Assembly: GCA_016713535.1 (NCBI GenBank)
Contig: JADJOY010000020.1
Location: 1-64,000, forward strand
Length of the DNA stretch: 64,000 bases
Direction of reading: 5' to 3'
Origin: JADJOY01 sp016713535 [NCBI: Deltaproteobacteria bacterium]
GTDB lineage: Bacteria; JADJOY01
This document shows, in pieces, positions 1 through 8,016 of this stretch. The notes below the pieces were generated by a model that worked only from the letters and a program-made list of their open reading frames with translations, was not told the origin of the DNA and ran no database searches. The position numbers and the translations under genes were made by a program. The stretch's first letter is position 1; each line of letters begins with the position of its first letter.

Positions 1-1047
1 GTCCTCGCGGTGGTGCCACTCCTCGAGACCAGCCCTGGTCACTACCGCACGCGGCTCTCGGTGCCGCCCGGCGTGAAGCCGGGCCTGCTCACGGTGACCG
101 CGCACCTCGTCGACGCCACCGGGCGCGTCGAGTCGGTGGCGCTCGGCTCGGGCGCGCTGCTCGCGGACACCGACCGCCCGCTGCCTCCCGCCGGGTTGGT
201 GGTGAGGCGTGCGCCGGGCGAGGGCAAGAGCAAGAGCGCGGGCGTCTTCGAGCTCACGTGGACCTATCGACCCGAGAGCGGCGTGGTGCACCACTACCGG
301 GTGTTCCGCTCGGACGGCTTCCCGTACCGCTTCGCGTCGCTCGGCGAGACCCGCGAGACGCGCTTCACGGATCCGATCGCGGCCGACGAGCACGGCTTCT
401 TCGACCTCACGCGGCGCTACTACACGGTGCTCGGCTACGACGCGGCGGGGAACCCGTCGCCGCCCTCCGAGCTGGTCTCGGTCTCGCCCGATCCCAGCGC
501 GAAGGAGGGCACGGTGCTCTTCGCTCCGGGCCGGCCCCGCGCCGAGGAGGCCGCGGCGCGCCGCGACAAGCCGCCGGTGGTGGCGCGCTACCGCCTCACG
601 ACGCGCATCGAAGCTCCCGGCCGCGTCGCAGTCTCCGGACACGAGGTCGACGATCCGCGCGCCACGCTGACCTTCGCCTCGGGGCGCGTGGTGCGCGAGG
701 CGGACGGCGCCGTCGAGGTGGTGATCGTGGCGCTCGGCAGCGAGTCCGCGGCCGCCGAGGTGAGCGCGGGCGGGGATCCGCGCTGGTGGCCGCTCGCCGA
801 GGTCGAGCCCGGCACCTACGCCGGGACGGTGCCGCTGCCGATGGTGCTGAGCGACGAGGACGCGGCCGACGCCGCCGGGGCCTGGTCACTGCCCGCGCGC
901 CTGCCGGCGCGGGTGCGGTTACGGGACGCGGCGGGGTTCGAGGTGACCGCGAGCGTCGAGGTGCCGGCCGGCATCGCGACGCCGGGCACGATCTCGACGC
1001 CGCCGCGTGAGCCCGAGCCCGACGACCAGCCCGAGCCCGGTCCCTAG
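1..1047 (+). CDS. Fibronectin type III-like secreted/surface protein, 5' truncated
   Basis: The reading frame is open from the first base of the window, so the true start lies upstream. The visible ~348 residues contain a fibronectin type III-like module at about residues 60-160, where an HHYRVFRSDG stretch is followed by a YYTVLGYDAAGNPSPPS strand typical of FnIII domains. Two more beta-rich segments follow, and the protein ends in a Pro/Glu/Asp-rich tail. No enzyme motif is visible. Such modules usually sit in extracellular or cell-surface proteins, so an adhesive or structural role is an inference. Its last 129 bp overlap the 3' end of the convergent GH-like gene on the minus strand, which is an unusually long overlap. 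Confidence 0.6.
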   Translation, partial: VLAVVPLLETSPGHYRTRLSVPPGVKPGLLTVTAHLVDATGRVESVALGSGALLADTDRPLPPAGLVVRRAPGEGKSKSAGVFELTWTYRPESGVVHHYRVFRSDGFPYRFASLGETRETRFTDPIAADEHGFFDLTRRYYTVLGYDAAGNPSPPSELVSVSPDPSAKEGTVLFAPGRPRAEEAAARRDKPPVVARYRLTTRIEAPGRVAVSGHEVDDPRATLTFASGRVVREADGAVEVVIVALGSESAAAEVSAGGDPRWWPLAEVEPGTYAGTVPLPMVLSDEDAADAAGAWSLPARLPARVRLRDAAGFEVTASVEVPAGIATPGTISTPPREPEPDDQPEPGP

Positions 1048-3237
1048 CCCCGCCGGCGCGCCGTCACTCGCGGCTGCGACCGTGCAGCCCCCTCCGCCGC
1101 CGAGCTTGGTGGGCGGCGGCTCCTCGCCGCCACCTCCGCCGCCACCCCCTCCGTTCGACGAGTCGCACGCGTCGCCGAGCCCGTCGCCGTCCTGGTCGGC
1201 CTGGTCGGCGTTCGCGACGCCGGGGCAGTTGTCGCCGATGTCGGCGATGCCGTCGCCGTCCTCGTCCGGCGTGGTCGGGTTGGTGACGTAGAGCCGCACC
1301 GCGTACTGCAGATCCAGCGGGCCCGATACGCCCGGGTTCACGAGCCCGGGATCGGTGAGGTTGTCGTCCGAGAGGCGCACCGTGGGATGACCGTCGATCG
1401 GGTCGACGGTGACGCTCCCTGGTAGCACGTCCGCGGTGCGCACCCACTCGGTGGCGCGCCAGAACCCGCGCTCGACCGTGAACACCTCGCCGGGCGGAAC
1501 CGGAACCTCGATCTCGGCCGCGTAGGAGACGCCCAGCACCGTGAAGTCGAGGTCACCGGTGCGGACCACCGCGCCGCGCGCTGGCGTGGTCGCGGTGCCG
1601 TGGTCGGTGAGCTTCACCGGCACTCCGGCCAGGTTCCACTCGCCTCCCGAGAAGTTGTCCTCGTTGGCGTTGAGCACCACGCGGTCCCAGAACGAGATCA
1701 GCCGCGGCGTCCCCTCGTAGCGCGCGAGCCAGGGACCGCCGCTGCGCAGGGCGTGGAAGGAGTCCCGCGAGTAGAAGCCGCCCGAATACGGCACGCCGAA
1801 CACGTCCTTGAAGTAGGTACCGAACGGCGCCGCCGGGATGATGCCGCGCTGCACGCCGTCGCTCACCAGCCCCAGGAAGAGCGGCTGGATGTCGCCGAAG
1901 AGCGAATACACGCCGTAGCCGGCGCCGGTGTACGCGGGCCCGGTGTCACTCGGCAGGCCGTCACCGGCGACGTTCGAGCCGAGCATGCCGAACACCTGGA
2001 AGTAGGGCCGCGACTGCGAGCCGAACTCGGGCACCCACGGCAGGTTCCCCGGGATCGAGAACGGCCCGCCCTCGTAGACCTCCCACTGGTACCCGAACAT
2101 GTCGGGTCCGACGAGACTGGTGCCGGTGTCGAGGTAGCCCTGCACGTGGTGGATCGGCGAGCCGGGGTTCTCGGTCTGGGGAGTCGAGAGGTCGTCCTCG
2201 CCGAAGCTGTTGATCACCACCGGTAGCTCGGGGGTCACGGCGCGCACCGCGCGGATCAGCTCGCGGAAGTGGAGCGTGAACGACCACTGGTTGAACGCTT
2301 CCTCGATCGTCACCTTCTGGGTCAGCTCGGGATAGCGGCCCAGGAACTGCTGGAAGGTGGGCGCGTCCGCGCCGAAGCCGGCCGGCACCTTGTCGCGGTT
2401 GGCGAACAGGTAGTCGCTGAGCCCACAGTGGCAGCGGTCGAGGGCGACGATGCCCTCGCGCTGCACCTGCACGCGCACCTCGTTCTGGATCTGCAGGCTG
2501 ACGATGATGTCGCCCTGCTGGTTCTGGCCGTGGATCCAGTTGGCGAGGTCGGTCAGCGCGGCCTTCTCGCGCGACAGCTCGTTCGGCCAGTTGGGGCAGT
2601 AGACCCCGAAGTTGGCGGGCGGCTCGTCGGCGTCGGAGCCGATCTGCCCCTGCGTGTTGGTGAGCAGCACGAAGCCCGCGTAGCGCTGCGGGTCGTTCAC
2701 GTAGTCGAAGCCCGCGGGCGGCACGAAGTCCCCCTGGGGGTGGAACGTGCCCGACGGCGCGCGCGGCGCCGGCTCGGGCGGGTACATGTCACGCGGCGCG
2801 CGGTTGCTGCGGCCGGTGATGTTCGAGCCCTGCCACACCAGGTTGACCTTCAGCCCTCGAAGCCGGGCGCGCGCCACGAGTGCCTCGAGCTGGCTGCGGG
2901 TGAGGTCGTTGGTCACGATCTCGGGGCGCTCGATCCGCTCTTCCCAGGTGTTCCAGTTGAGCAGCGCGCGCACCGCGGTGAAGCCGAGCTCGTGGGCGGT
3001 GTCGACGTAGGTCTCGACCGGCACGTTCTCGAGCTCCTGCGGAGCGCTCTCCTCGAGGTGGACCGACAGGTTGAAGAACGGCTGGCCCTCGACGATGAAG
3101 GCCTGGTGCCCCTCGACGGTGCCGATGCGCGGCGCGGCGAGCGCGATCGACGCCGGGAGGGCCGCGACGCCGAACGACGCCACCGCGAGCCACGCGACGC
3201 TGGCGCGGGCGATCCGGTTCCGCACGAGTACCCCCAT
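919..3237 (-). CDS. Secreted clan GH-A-like glycoside hydrolase with thrombospondin-3 repeats and C-terminal anchor
   Basis: This ~772-residue exported protein has a signal peptide (residues 1-34, hydrophobic core ASVAWLAVASFGVAALPA). It continues with a TIM-barrel-like region resembling clan GH-A enzymes (GH35/GH42/GH5 type): an acid/base-like segment LQIQNEV near residue 249 and a nucleophile-like VPEFGS near 405. A beta-sandwich follows, then Ca2+-binding type-3 repeats (DEDGDGIADIGDNCP) near 656-690. The C-terminus is a Gly-run plus Cys, a hydrophobic stretch and an Arg cluster, like myxobacterial sorting signals. I chose the ATG at 3237 because a longer start at 3300 would run through a terminator hairpin, and because the signal peptide begins there. 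It is clearly paralogous to the protein at 8611-10902. Here the usual Pro after Asn-Glu is Val. The substrate is unknown. Confidence 0.72.
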   Translation of the reverse strand: MGVLVRNRIARASVAWLAVASFGVAALPASIALAAPRIGTVEGHQAFIVEGQPFFNLSVHLEESAPQELENVPVETYVDTAHELGFTAVRALLNWNTWEERIERPEIVTNDLTRSQLEALVARARLRGLKVNLVWQGSNITGRSNRAPRDMYPPEPAPRAPSGTFHPQGDFVPPAGFDYVNDPQRYAGFVLLTNTQGQIGSDADEPPANFGVYCPNWPNELSREKAALTDLANWIHGQNQQGDIIVSLQIQNEVRVQVQREGIVALDRCHCGLSDYLFANRDKVPAGFGADAPTFQQFLGRYPELTQKVTIEEAFNQWSFTLHFRELIRAVRAVTPELPVVINSFGEDDLSTPQTENPGSPIHHVQGYLDTGTSLVGPDMFGYQWEVYEGGPFSIPGNLPWVPEFGSQSRPYFQVFGMLGSNVAGDGLPSDTGPAYTGAGYGVYSLFGDIQPLFLGLVSDGVQRGIIPAAPFGTYFKDVFGVPYSGGFYSRDSFHALRSGGPWLARYEGTPRLISFWDRVVLNANEDNFSGGEWNLAGVPVKLTDHGTATTPARGAVVRTGDLDFTVLGVSYAAEIEVPVPPGEVFTVERGFWRATEWVRTADVLPGSVTVDPIDGHPTVRLSDDNLTDPGLVNPGVSGPLDLQYAVRLYVTNPTTPDEDGDGIADIGDNCPGVANADQADQDGDGLGDACDSSNGGGGGGGGGEEPPPTKLGGGGGCTVAAASDGAPAGLGTGLGLVVGLGLTRRRRDRARRRDAGRHLDARGHLEPRRVP

Positions 3238-3258
3238 GTTGTTGCGATCCTGAAAACG

Positions 3259-3293
3259 AGAAGGGCCGCCCGCAACCTCCGGGCAGCCCTTCT
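3259..3293 (-). terminator. Rho-independent terminator-like hairpin
   Basis: The stem arms AAGGGC-GCCC and GGGC-GCCCTT (one mismatch, 9-nt loop) extend by two further pairs. On the minus strand the hairpin is followed by CGTTTTC. It lies just downstream of the lipoprotein gene at 3346-3741 and upstream of the GH-like gene, so it probably separates the two transcripts. Confidence 0.65.
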
Positions 3294-3345
3294 TCGACAT
3301 GTCGAGCTCGGGTGGAACCCGACCTCTTCGCGAGACGATGCGGCC

Positions 3346-3741
3346 TCAGGCCGGCTTCGACTCGTCCTTCTTCTTGCCCTTGGCGGCGCCACCCTTCGCG
3401 GCGACCGGTGCCGCCGTCGGCGCGGCGGGGGCAGCCGCGGGAGCGGCCGGCGCCTCGGCCTTGGCCGGCGCCTGCACGCTCTTCTGCAGCTCCTCGAGGC
3501 GATCCTCGAGCTGGCGGAGGCGATTGCCGAGCTTGAAGAGCGAGTCCTCGTTGGCTTCCCCCTTCTGGTTCACCAGGTAGGCGACACCGACGATCGCGAG
3601 GAACGAGATCAGGTGCCAGAACCAGCCGGTGAAGAGCGGCAGATCGACCTTCTGCAGGGTCTCCTTGCCACCGTCTCCGCAGCCCGCGACCAGCGCGATG
3701 ACGGCGAAGGTGAAGCACACACGAAGAGTACGTCGGCTCAT
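3346..3741 (-). CDS. Small lipoprotein with TM segment, coiled coil and Ala/Pro/Lys tail
   Basis: This is a 131-residue protein of unknown function. The N-terminus is a lipoprotein signal with lipobox LVAGC (Cys about residue 21). A short linker is followed by a second hydrophobic segment (FTGWFWHLISFLAIVGVAYLV, residues ~37-57), a heptad-like helix (LRQLEDRLEELQKSV, ~75-90) and a low-complexity Ala/Pro/Lys tail. The start is fixed by a GGAGG ending 6 nt before the ATG at 3741; the in-frame ATG at 3747 directly abuts that GGAGG and is unlikely. A lipidated, membrane-spanning, coiled-coil protein could scaffold an envelope complex, but no partner is evident. A terminator hairpin follows the gene. 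Confidence 0.6.
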   Translation of the reverse strand: MSRRTLRVCFTFAVIALVAGCGDGGKETLQKVDLPLFTGWFWHLISFLAIVGVAYLVNQKGEANEDSLFKLGNRLRQLEDRLEELQKSVQAPAKAEAPAAPAAAPAAPTAAPVAAKGGAAKGKKKDESKPA

Positions 3742-3880
3742 CAGCATCCTCCGAAGATTTTCGGGACGGTCTCGCGCCGGATCTTCTCGTGCGCGAAGCG
3801 CGCAGTATAGCGATGCCCCCATCCCCCGCCAATGCAGGGCCGACGGATTTCGCGCGCGGTTTCCGGGCCCGCCGGCGCGC

Positions 3881-4195
3881 TCAGCGGCGCGGCTCGGCGG
3901 CGCGCGCCATGCGCACCAGCGCCACGACGTCGGCCACGTCCGCGAGCGAGCCGAGCTCGAGCTCGAGCCACGCCGAGCGCGACTTGCGCGGCCGCACCCG
4001 AGGATCGGCGCCGAGCCGCCGCTGCGTCGCGCGCGGCAGGCGCAGGTCGATGCGGTCCTCGGCATGCAGGTGCGCGACCTCGCGGCCGCCCGCGAACCAG
4101 GCGGGCCAGCCCCCCGACCCGAGCCGTGAGGCGCCGCGCTCGAGCCCGTCGACGGCGTCGATCGCCGCGATCAGCGCTTCCGCGAGCGGGCTCAT
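3881..4195 (-). CDS. Luciferase-domain protein (DUF5519-like)
   Basis: This is a 104-residue cytosolic protein. It contains the pattern of the small luciferase/DUF5519 family: EVAHLHAEDRIDLRLPR in the centre, then RVRPRKSRSAWLEL and a C-terminal helix DVADVVALVRMA. Family members are single-domain proteins of about this size with no established reaction; the name comes from similarity to eukaryotic luciferases. The ATG at 4195 overlaps the TGA of the upstream DUF3303 gene by 4 bp (ATGA), indicating translational coupling. A longer in-frame extension to 4294 would overlap that gene entirely and is rejected. It is the last gene of a PAS-DUF3303-DUF5519 operon. Confidence 0.62.
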   Translation of the reverse strand: MSPLAEALIAAIDAVDGLERGASRLGSGGWPAWFAGGREVAHLHAEDRIDLRLPRATQRRLGADPRVRPRKSRSAWLELELGSLADVADVVALVRMARAAEPRR

Positions 4196-4506
4196 CCAGG
4201 GTCGGTCGCGGGCGGCGCGGCCGAGGGGAGCGCCGGCTTCTCGCCCAGCGGAACCAGCTCGAAGCTCACCAGGTCGCTCCAGCGCGCGAACCACACCTCG
4301 AAGAGCGCGGGATCGTCGGTGTCCATGAGCTGGAAGCAGCGCGGGCCATCGCGCTCGAGCCAGCTCGCCACGAAGCGCAGGCCGTCGGGGAGGAGCCGCC
4401 CCTCGGCGTGGAAGCGCTCGTAGATCCGCTCCTTCGAGCCGGGGCGGAACGTCTCGATCACCAGGTAGCGGGCCGAGAGCGGGTCCACCCGCACGTCATG
4501 GCTCAT
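4192..4506 (-). CDS. DUF3303-like small protein
   Basis: This is a 104-residue protein with the ordered motifs of DUF3303 proteins: YLVIETFRPGSKERIYERF near the N-terminus, then GRLLPDGLRFVASW, RCFQLMDTDDPALFEVW and ARWSDLVSFELVPL. These are typically small stand-alone ferredoxin-fold (dimeric alpha-beta barrel-like) proteins without a defined reaction. The ATG at 4506 overlaps the original stop of the PAS gene (4496-4498) by 11 bp and its own stop overlaps the next start by 4 bp, so the three genes are one operon. An alternative in-frame ATG lies at 4521. The insertion that broke the PAS gene is upstream and leaves this frame intact, though it may weaken coupled translation. Confidence 0.62.
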   Translation of the reverse strand: MSHDVRVDPLSARYLVIETFRPGSKERIYERFHAEGRLLPDGLRFVASWLERDGPRCFQLMDTDDPALFEVWFARWSDLVSFELVPLGEKPALPSAAPPATDPG

Positions 4507-5334
4507 CGAGGTAGTCGCCATAGAGCCGCCGTGCGCACGGGTTGCAGATCCCGTGGCTGAAGTCGGCCTCCGAGCGGCTGCGGATGTACTCCTCGACGGG
4601 CTGCCACGCCCCGCGCTCGTCGCGGATGCGCTTGCACGCGGCACCGATCGGCAAGAGAACACCGAGAGCCTGTGAACATATCGAGCGCGCGCGAGCGCCG
4701 CGGGGGACGGAGCCCCCGCGCTACGAAAACCATCGTAGCGACGGGGGTTCCATCCCCCGTCGCCGGGCCTACGCGGCTTCCGTGAGCGACCCGGACGGAA
4801 AGATTCACGGACTCTGAGTTGCTTGACCCGAGCGAGCGCGGCCTGCAGCTCGTCGAGCAGGCGCCGGGTCTCGGCGTCGCGTTCGCGCCGCTCGGTGACG
4901 TCGGAGTGCGTGCCCACCACGCGCAGCGGCCGGCCGTCGTCCGTCCAGCTCACGACCTTGCCGCGATCGAGGATCCACACGTACCGCTCGAGCTCGGCAT
5001 AGACGTGCGCGCGATCGTCCGGGTGGATGCGCTCGTCCCACTCGGAGAGCTCGTTTCGGATCTCGCCGTCGTCGTAGCCGATCATCTCCTTCCAGCGCCG
5101 CGAGAAGAACACCTCGTTGGTCACGGCGTTCCAGTCCCACACGCCGTCGCGGTTGCCCTCCACGGCGTAGAGCCAGCTCGCCTGACGGTCGCCGCTGATG
5201 GCGGCGGCGTCGACGAGGTTCGAGACCAGCCGGCGCAGGTCCGCGTTCTCGGCGCGCAGGCGCGCGAGCTCGCCGCCCTCGGCCGCGCCGGCGGTGGGGT
5301 CGGGCGCGGGCGGCGACGGGTCGCGTTGGCTCAC
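4496..5334 (-). pseudogene. PAS-domain protein interrupted by a palindromic element
   Basis: The N-terminal part (GTG start 5334) has a Pro/Ala leader, a short coiled coil (LARLRAENADLRRLVSNLV) and a PAS domain with PAC end: WDWNAVTNEVFFSRRWKEM, IHPDDRAHVYAELERYV, VVGTHSDVTERR. The coding sequence is then broken after VKQL by the 149-bp element at 4667-4815. The original C-terminus resumes beyond it in another frame as GVLLPIGAACKRIRDERG, then FSHGICNPCARRLYGDY, the Cys-containing tail common at the end of PAS and response-regulator proteins. Its first Cys is replaced by Gly. Removing the element plus a 3-bp CTC duplication (152 bp) restores one 229-codon frame exactly. The interrupted frame instead fuses to the DUF3303 frame. 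Confidence 0.8.
4667..4815. mobile_element. MITE-like palindromic element (family B), inserted in PAS gene
   Basis: This is a 149-bp element bounded by imperfect terminal inverted repeats (AGCCTGTGAA at one end, AGTCCGTGAA near the other) and flanked by CTC on both sides, a possible target duplication. Inside are three adjacent hairpins: a GC-rich stem with CCCCCGCG, a middle stem GCTACGA/TCGTAGC around AAACCA, and a stem GCGACGGGGG/CCCCCGTCGC. No transposase is encoded, so any movement would need factors in trans. Related copies lie at 42671-42822 and about 63451-63567, with partial copies elsewhere. Confidence 0.78.
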
Positions 5335-5374
5335 GGTTGGGCTCGGTGCGGCCGGACGAGGCGGTGGAACTCCG

Positions 5375-5914
5375 TCACCATCGCACGAACGGGGCCGGGC
5401 GGAGCGGGTGACGTGGGATCCAGCGCGCCCCCAGCTCGACCAGCCGGCGGTGGAAGCCCGCGTTCGGAAACGCAGCCTGCACCTCGCGCACGTAGGTCGC
5501 GGGCAAACCGGCGGCGAGCCTCCCCATCGACACGTCCACAAGATCGGCGCGCCGGAACGGCTCGACGAGGGGCCAGCGCGGGTCGCGATGGGCGCGTAGC
5601 CGGTGGTGGAGATCGATCACCAGCCCGACCTCCTCGCGCCACCCTCCGAGCCCGTGCTCGTCGAGGTAGCTGCGCGCGAGCGCGACCGACGGTGGCAGGT
5701 AGTCGAGGGTGTCGTCCGACCAGATGCCGAGATCGTGGAAGGCACCCGCGATGACGAGCTTGCGGTGGTCGTCGCCGGTGGGCGGGTGCAGCGCGAAGCA
5801 GAAGTGCAGCACGCGGTACACGTGGTTCGTGTACGGCACGCGATCGGCGCCGAGCTTGGCCGCCCACGGTTCGAGGATCTCTTCGAGCAGCGCGATACGC
5901 GGTTCCAGCTTCAT
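5375..5914 (-). CDS. HD-domain protein
   Basis: This is a 179-residue cytosolic protein. It shows an HD-superfamily pattern: an N-terminal helix with NHVYRVLHFC (first metal His), a central FHDLGIW (the HD dyad), and a later helix VGLVIDLHHRL carrying additional His residues. HD proteins are metal-dependent phosphohydrolases acting on nucleotides or phosphodiesters; no substrate can be read from this sequence. The start is the ATG at 5914, where homology-like sequence begins; the in-frame extension further upstream is antisense-like filler over the crotonase. It precedes the PAS gene by 40 bp on the same strand and follows the crotonase by about 50 bp, so all may be co-transcribed. Confidence 0.65.
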   Translation of the reverse strand: MKLEPRIALLEEILEPWAAKLGADRVPYTNHVYRVLHFCFALHPPTGDDHRKLVIAGAFHDLGIWSDDTLDYLPPSVALARSYLDEHGLGGWREEVGLVIDLHHRLRAHRDPRWPLVEPFRRADLVDVSMGRLAAGLPATYVREVQAAFPNAGFHRRLVELGARWIPRHPLRPAPFVRW

Positions 5915-5964
5915 GGGTCGCCCCCCGGTCGGGGCGGGGAAGCTAATCGGTCGCGAGCCGCGGG

Positions 5965-6654
5965 TCAGCAGGCCGGCGTGCCCAGCTCGGCGTCCGCGGC
6001 GGCGCGGATGGCGGCGATGGCGCGCTCGTTGATGCGCGCCTTGGTTCCGGTGAAGGCGGTCAGATCGAGCGCCCTCAGCCGGCGGGCCTCGGCGTCCACC
6101 TCGCCGGGAAGAGCCGCCGGCTCGATCACGCGGTCGAGATAGCCGAGACGGAGCGCGTCCTCGGGCCCGAACATCGCGGCACTCTGGATGCGCGTGAAGC
6201 CGGGCGGCGAGAGGCGGTGGCGCGCCAGCTCGACCACGAAGCTCGGCACCGTGAGCCCGATCGCCACCTCGTTGAGCCCGATCCGCCACGGCCCCGCCGC
6301 ACCGAAGCGCGCGTCGGCGGAGAGCATCAGGAACGCCCCCGCCGGATACACGTGGCCAGCGGCCACCGTCAGGACCGGCTGCGGGAACGCGAGCAGGCGC
6401 AGGATCAGGCCGGCCCCCGCGCGCAGCATCTCCATCGTGGCGTCGTGGCCGCGGCGGAACGTGCCGAGGTCGAAGCCGGCCGAGAACATGCCGTCGCGGC
6501 CGCTCAGCACCACCACCGCGCCCGCCGCCTCGGCCTCCGTCAGCGCCGCGTCGAGCTCGCCCATGAGCGCCGCCGAGAGCGCGTTGACCTTGCCGTCGTC
6601 GACGTGGATGCGTGCGATCCCGTCGTCGATCCGCACTGAAACCCGCTCGCTCAT
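5965..6654 (-). CDS. Enoyl-CoA hydratase/isomerase (crotonase) family protein
   Basis: This is a 229-residue crotonase-fold protein, slightly shorter than the usual ~255. The N-terminus DDGIARIHVDDGKVNALS is the typical first strand-turn. The CoA/oxyanion-hole segment is GMFSAGFDLGTF, and the second hole segment is PVLTVAAGHVYPAGAFLML. The position of the hydratase Glu in the second hole region is not clearly conserved, so isomerase, hydrolase or another acyl-CoA activity is as likely as hydration. GGAGG lies 6 nt upstream of the ATG at 6654. It is transcribed divergently from the TetR regulator at 6735, which probably controls it. Confidence 0.8.
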   Translation of the reverse strand: MSERVSVRIDDGIARIHVDDGKVNALSAALMGELDAALTEAEAAGAVVVLSGRDGMFSAGFDLGTFRRGHDATMEMLRAGAGLILRLLAFPQPVLTVAAGHVYPAGAFLMLSADARFGAAGPWRIGLNEVAIGLTVPSFVVELARHRLSPPGFTRIQSAAMFGPEDALRLGYLDRVIEPAALPGEVDAEARRLRALDLTAFTGTKARINERAIAAIRAAADAELGTPAC

Positions 6655-6693
6655 GTCGGCCTCCGGCCCGCGTTGCGGGCGATTGGACATCAA

Positions 6694-6711
6694 CTAGACC
6701 GATCATCATAA
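6694..6711. promoter_or_regulatory. Candidate TetR-family operator in the divergent promoter
   Basis: The 80-bp gap between the crotonase and tetR starts contains the only AT-richer stretch there, CTAGACCGATCATCATAA. It loosely resembles the YxaF/LmrA-type box (AGACC then TCA then ATA), which fits the LmrA/YxaF-like C-terminus of the neighbouring regulator. The match is from memory and the dyad symmetry is weak. Confidence 0.3.
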
Positions 6712-6734
6712 TCCGTCCCCGGGAGGACGGCATC

Positions 6735-7289
6735 ATGGCGAACGTGGCCAAGCACAGAGGCGCCCTGGTGCAGACCGCGATGCGGCTCTTCCGCCGCCAG
6801 GGCTACGCCTCGACCGGGCTGCAGCAGATCGTGACCGAGAGCGGCGCGCCACGCGGCTCGCTCTACCACTACTTCCCCGCCGGCAAGGAGGCGCTGGGCG
6901 CCGCCGCCGTGACCCTCGCAGGCGAGCGGATGCACCAGACGCTGGTCGAGCTCGCCGAGCGGCACGCCGAGCCGCGCGCGTTCCTGCGCGCCTACTGCGA
7001 GACGATGGCGGGCTGGATGGCGGAGTCCGACTTCCGCTCCGGCTGCCCGATCGCCACCACGCTGCTCGAGACGGCGCCTCAGTCGCCGGAGATCACCGCC
7101 GCCGGCATCCGCGCCATCGACCGCTGGATCGGCGTGATCGCGGGCGTCTTCGCGCGCGCGGGCGGCACCCGCGCCGAGACGCGGCGCCGCGCGCAGCTCG
7201 TGATCGCGGCGCTCGAGGGCGCGCTGATCCTCGCCCGGGTGCGGCGCTCGACGCGCCCGATCCTCGACGTCGCCGCGCTCGCGGGCTGA
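6735..7289 (+). CDS. TetR/AcrR family transcriptional regulator (YxaF/LmrA-like)
   Basis: This is a 184-residue repressor. The N-terminal HTH is intact: ALVQTAMRLFRRQGYASTGL, then QIVTESGAPRGSLYHYF with the diagnostic GSLYHYF recognition helix. The C-terminal ligand-binding half contains AESDFRSGCPIATTLLE, typical of the YxaF/LmrA branch that responds to hydrophobic drugs or flavonoids. The ATG at 6735 has GGAGG about 9 nt upstream; the longer in-frame upstream sequence is antisense to the crotonase 5' end. The divergent arrangement suggests control of both its own gene and the crotonase-HD-PAS cluster. Confidence 0.85.
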   Translation: MANVAKHRGALVQTAMRLFRRQGYASTGLQQIVTESGAPRGSLYHYFPAGKEALGAAAVTLAGERMHQTLVELAERHAEPRAFLRAYCETMAGWMAESDFRSGCPIATTLLETAPQSPEITAAGIRAIDRWIGVIAGVFARAGGTRAETRRRAQLVIAALEGALILARVRRSTRPILDVAALAG

Positions 7290-7305
7290 GCGGCGCGAGT
7301 CGCGA

Positions 7306-7902
7306 TCAGGTACCGGTCGGCGCGGGCGCCGGCACGGCCGCCGGCGCGGGCGCGCTCGGTGTCGGGGCCGACGCGGCGCTCGCGGTCGCGGCGTCGAGGT
7401 TGGCGAGGCCGCGCTCGAAGTCCGGCCCGACCGTCGCGTCCATGTCCATCAGCATGGAGAACGCCTTGGCCATGAAGTTGTTGTGACCGGACATGGTCCA
7501 CGTGACCGTGGTGCCGGTGCCGCTCGGGGCGAGCTCGAAGAGCGTGGTGTTGGTGGCGGCGAACGGTTTCAGGAACTCGAGGCGAATGGTGACGGTGCGC
7601 GGCGGCTGGCTGTCGGTGATGGTCATGCGGCCCTCGCCGACCTTGTCGTTGCCCACCCAGTGGTAGGTCGCGCCGGTCCCCGAGGGCGCCCCCCCGACCT
7701 CCCGCTTCATGCCCGGATCGAGCTTCTCCCAGGGCGACCAGTCGTGCCAGCGGTGGAAGTCGTCGAGCCACGCGAACACCACCTCTGGCGCGGCGGCCAG
7801 CGTCCGCGAGCGCGACACCTTGAAATCGGCGGGGCGCGTGGCGATCACGATCACCAGCAGCACCACCGCGGCGGCCAGCCCGAGCCCGATCTTCTTCAGC
7901 AT
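7306..7902 (-). CDS. SRPBCC (polyketide cyclase/START-like) family protein
   Basis: This is a 198-residue protein with an N-terminal hydrophobic anchor (IGLGLAAAVVLLVIVIA, residues ~4-20) and an SRPBCC fold: SRSRTLAAAPEVVFAWLDDF, HRWHDWSPWEKLDPGMKRE, then alternating beta strands ending with a long helix ATVGPDFERGLANLD. The SPW motif after the first helix is characteristic of this subfamily. The last ~30 residues are an Ala/Pro-rich tail. Such proteins bind hydrophobic ligands in a deep cavity; the ligand is unknown. GAGAGG precedes the ATG at 7902. It converges on tetR with only 16 bp between stops. Confidence 0.75.
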   Translation of the reverse strand: MLKKIGLGLAAAVVLLVIVIATRPADFKVSRSRTLAAAPEVVFAWLDDFHRWHDWSPWEKLDPGMKREVGGAPSGTGATYHWVGNDKVGEGRMTITDSQPPRTVTIRLEFLKPFAATNTTLFELAPSGTGTTVTWTMSGHNNFMAKAFSMLMDMDATVGPDFERGLANLDAATASAASAPTPSAPAPAAVPAPAPTGT

Positions 7903-8016
7903 GGGACCTCTCGATTCGTGGGGGGATTTTCCAGTCTTCGCGTCACGATGCCCGCGGCGATCCCTGGCGCGCAACCGGGCGGATGCGGGGCGTGGGCGCG
8001 TGGGACGCGAGCTCGC

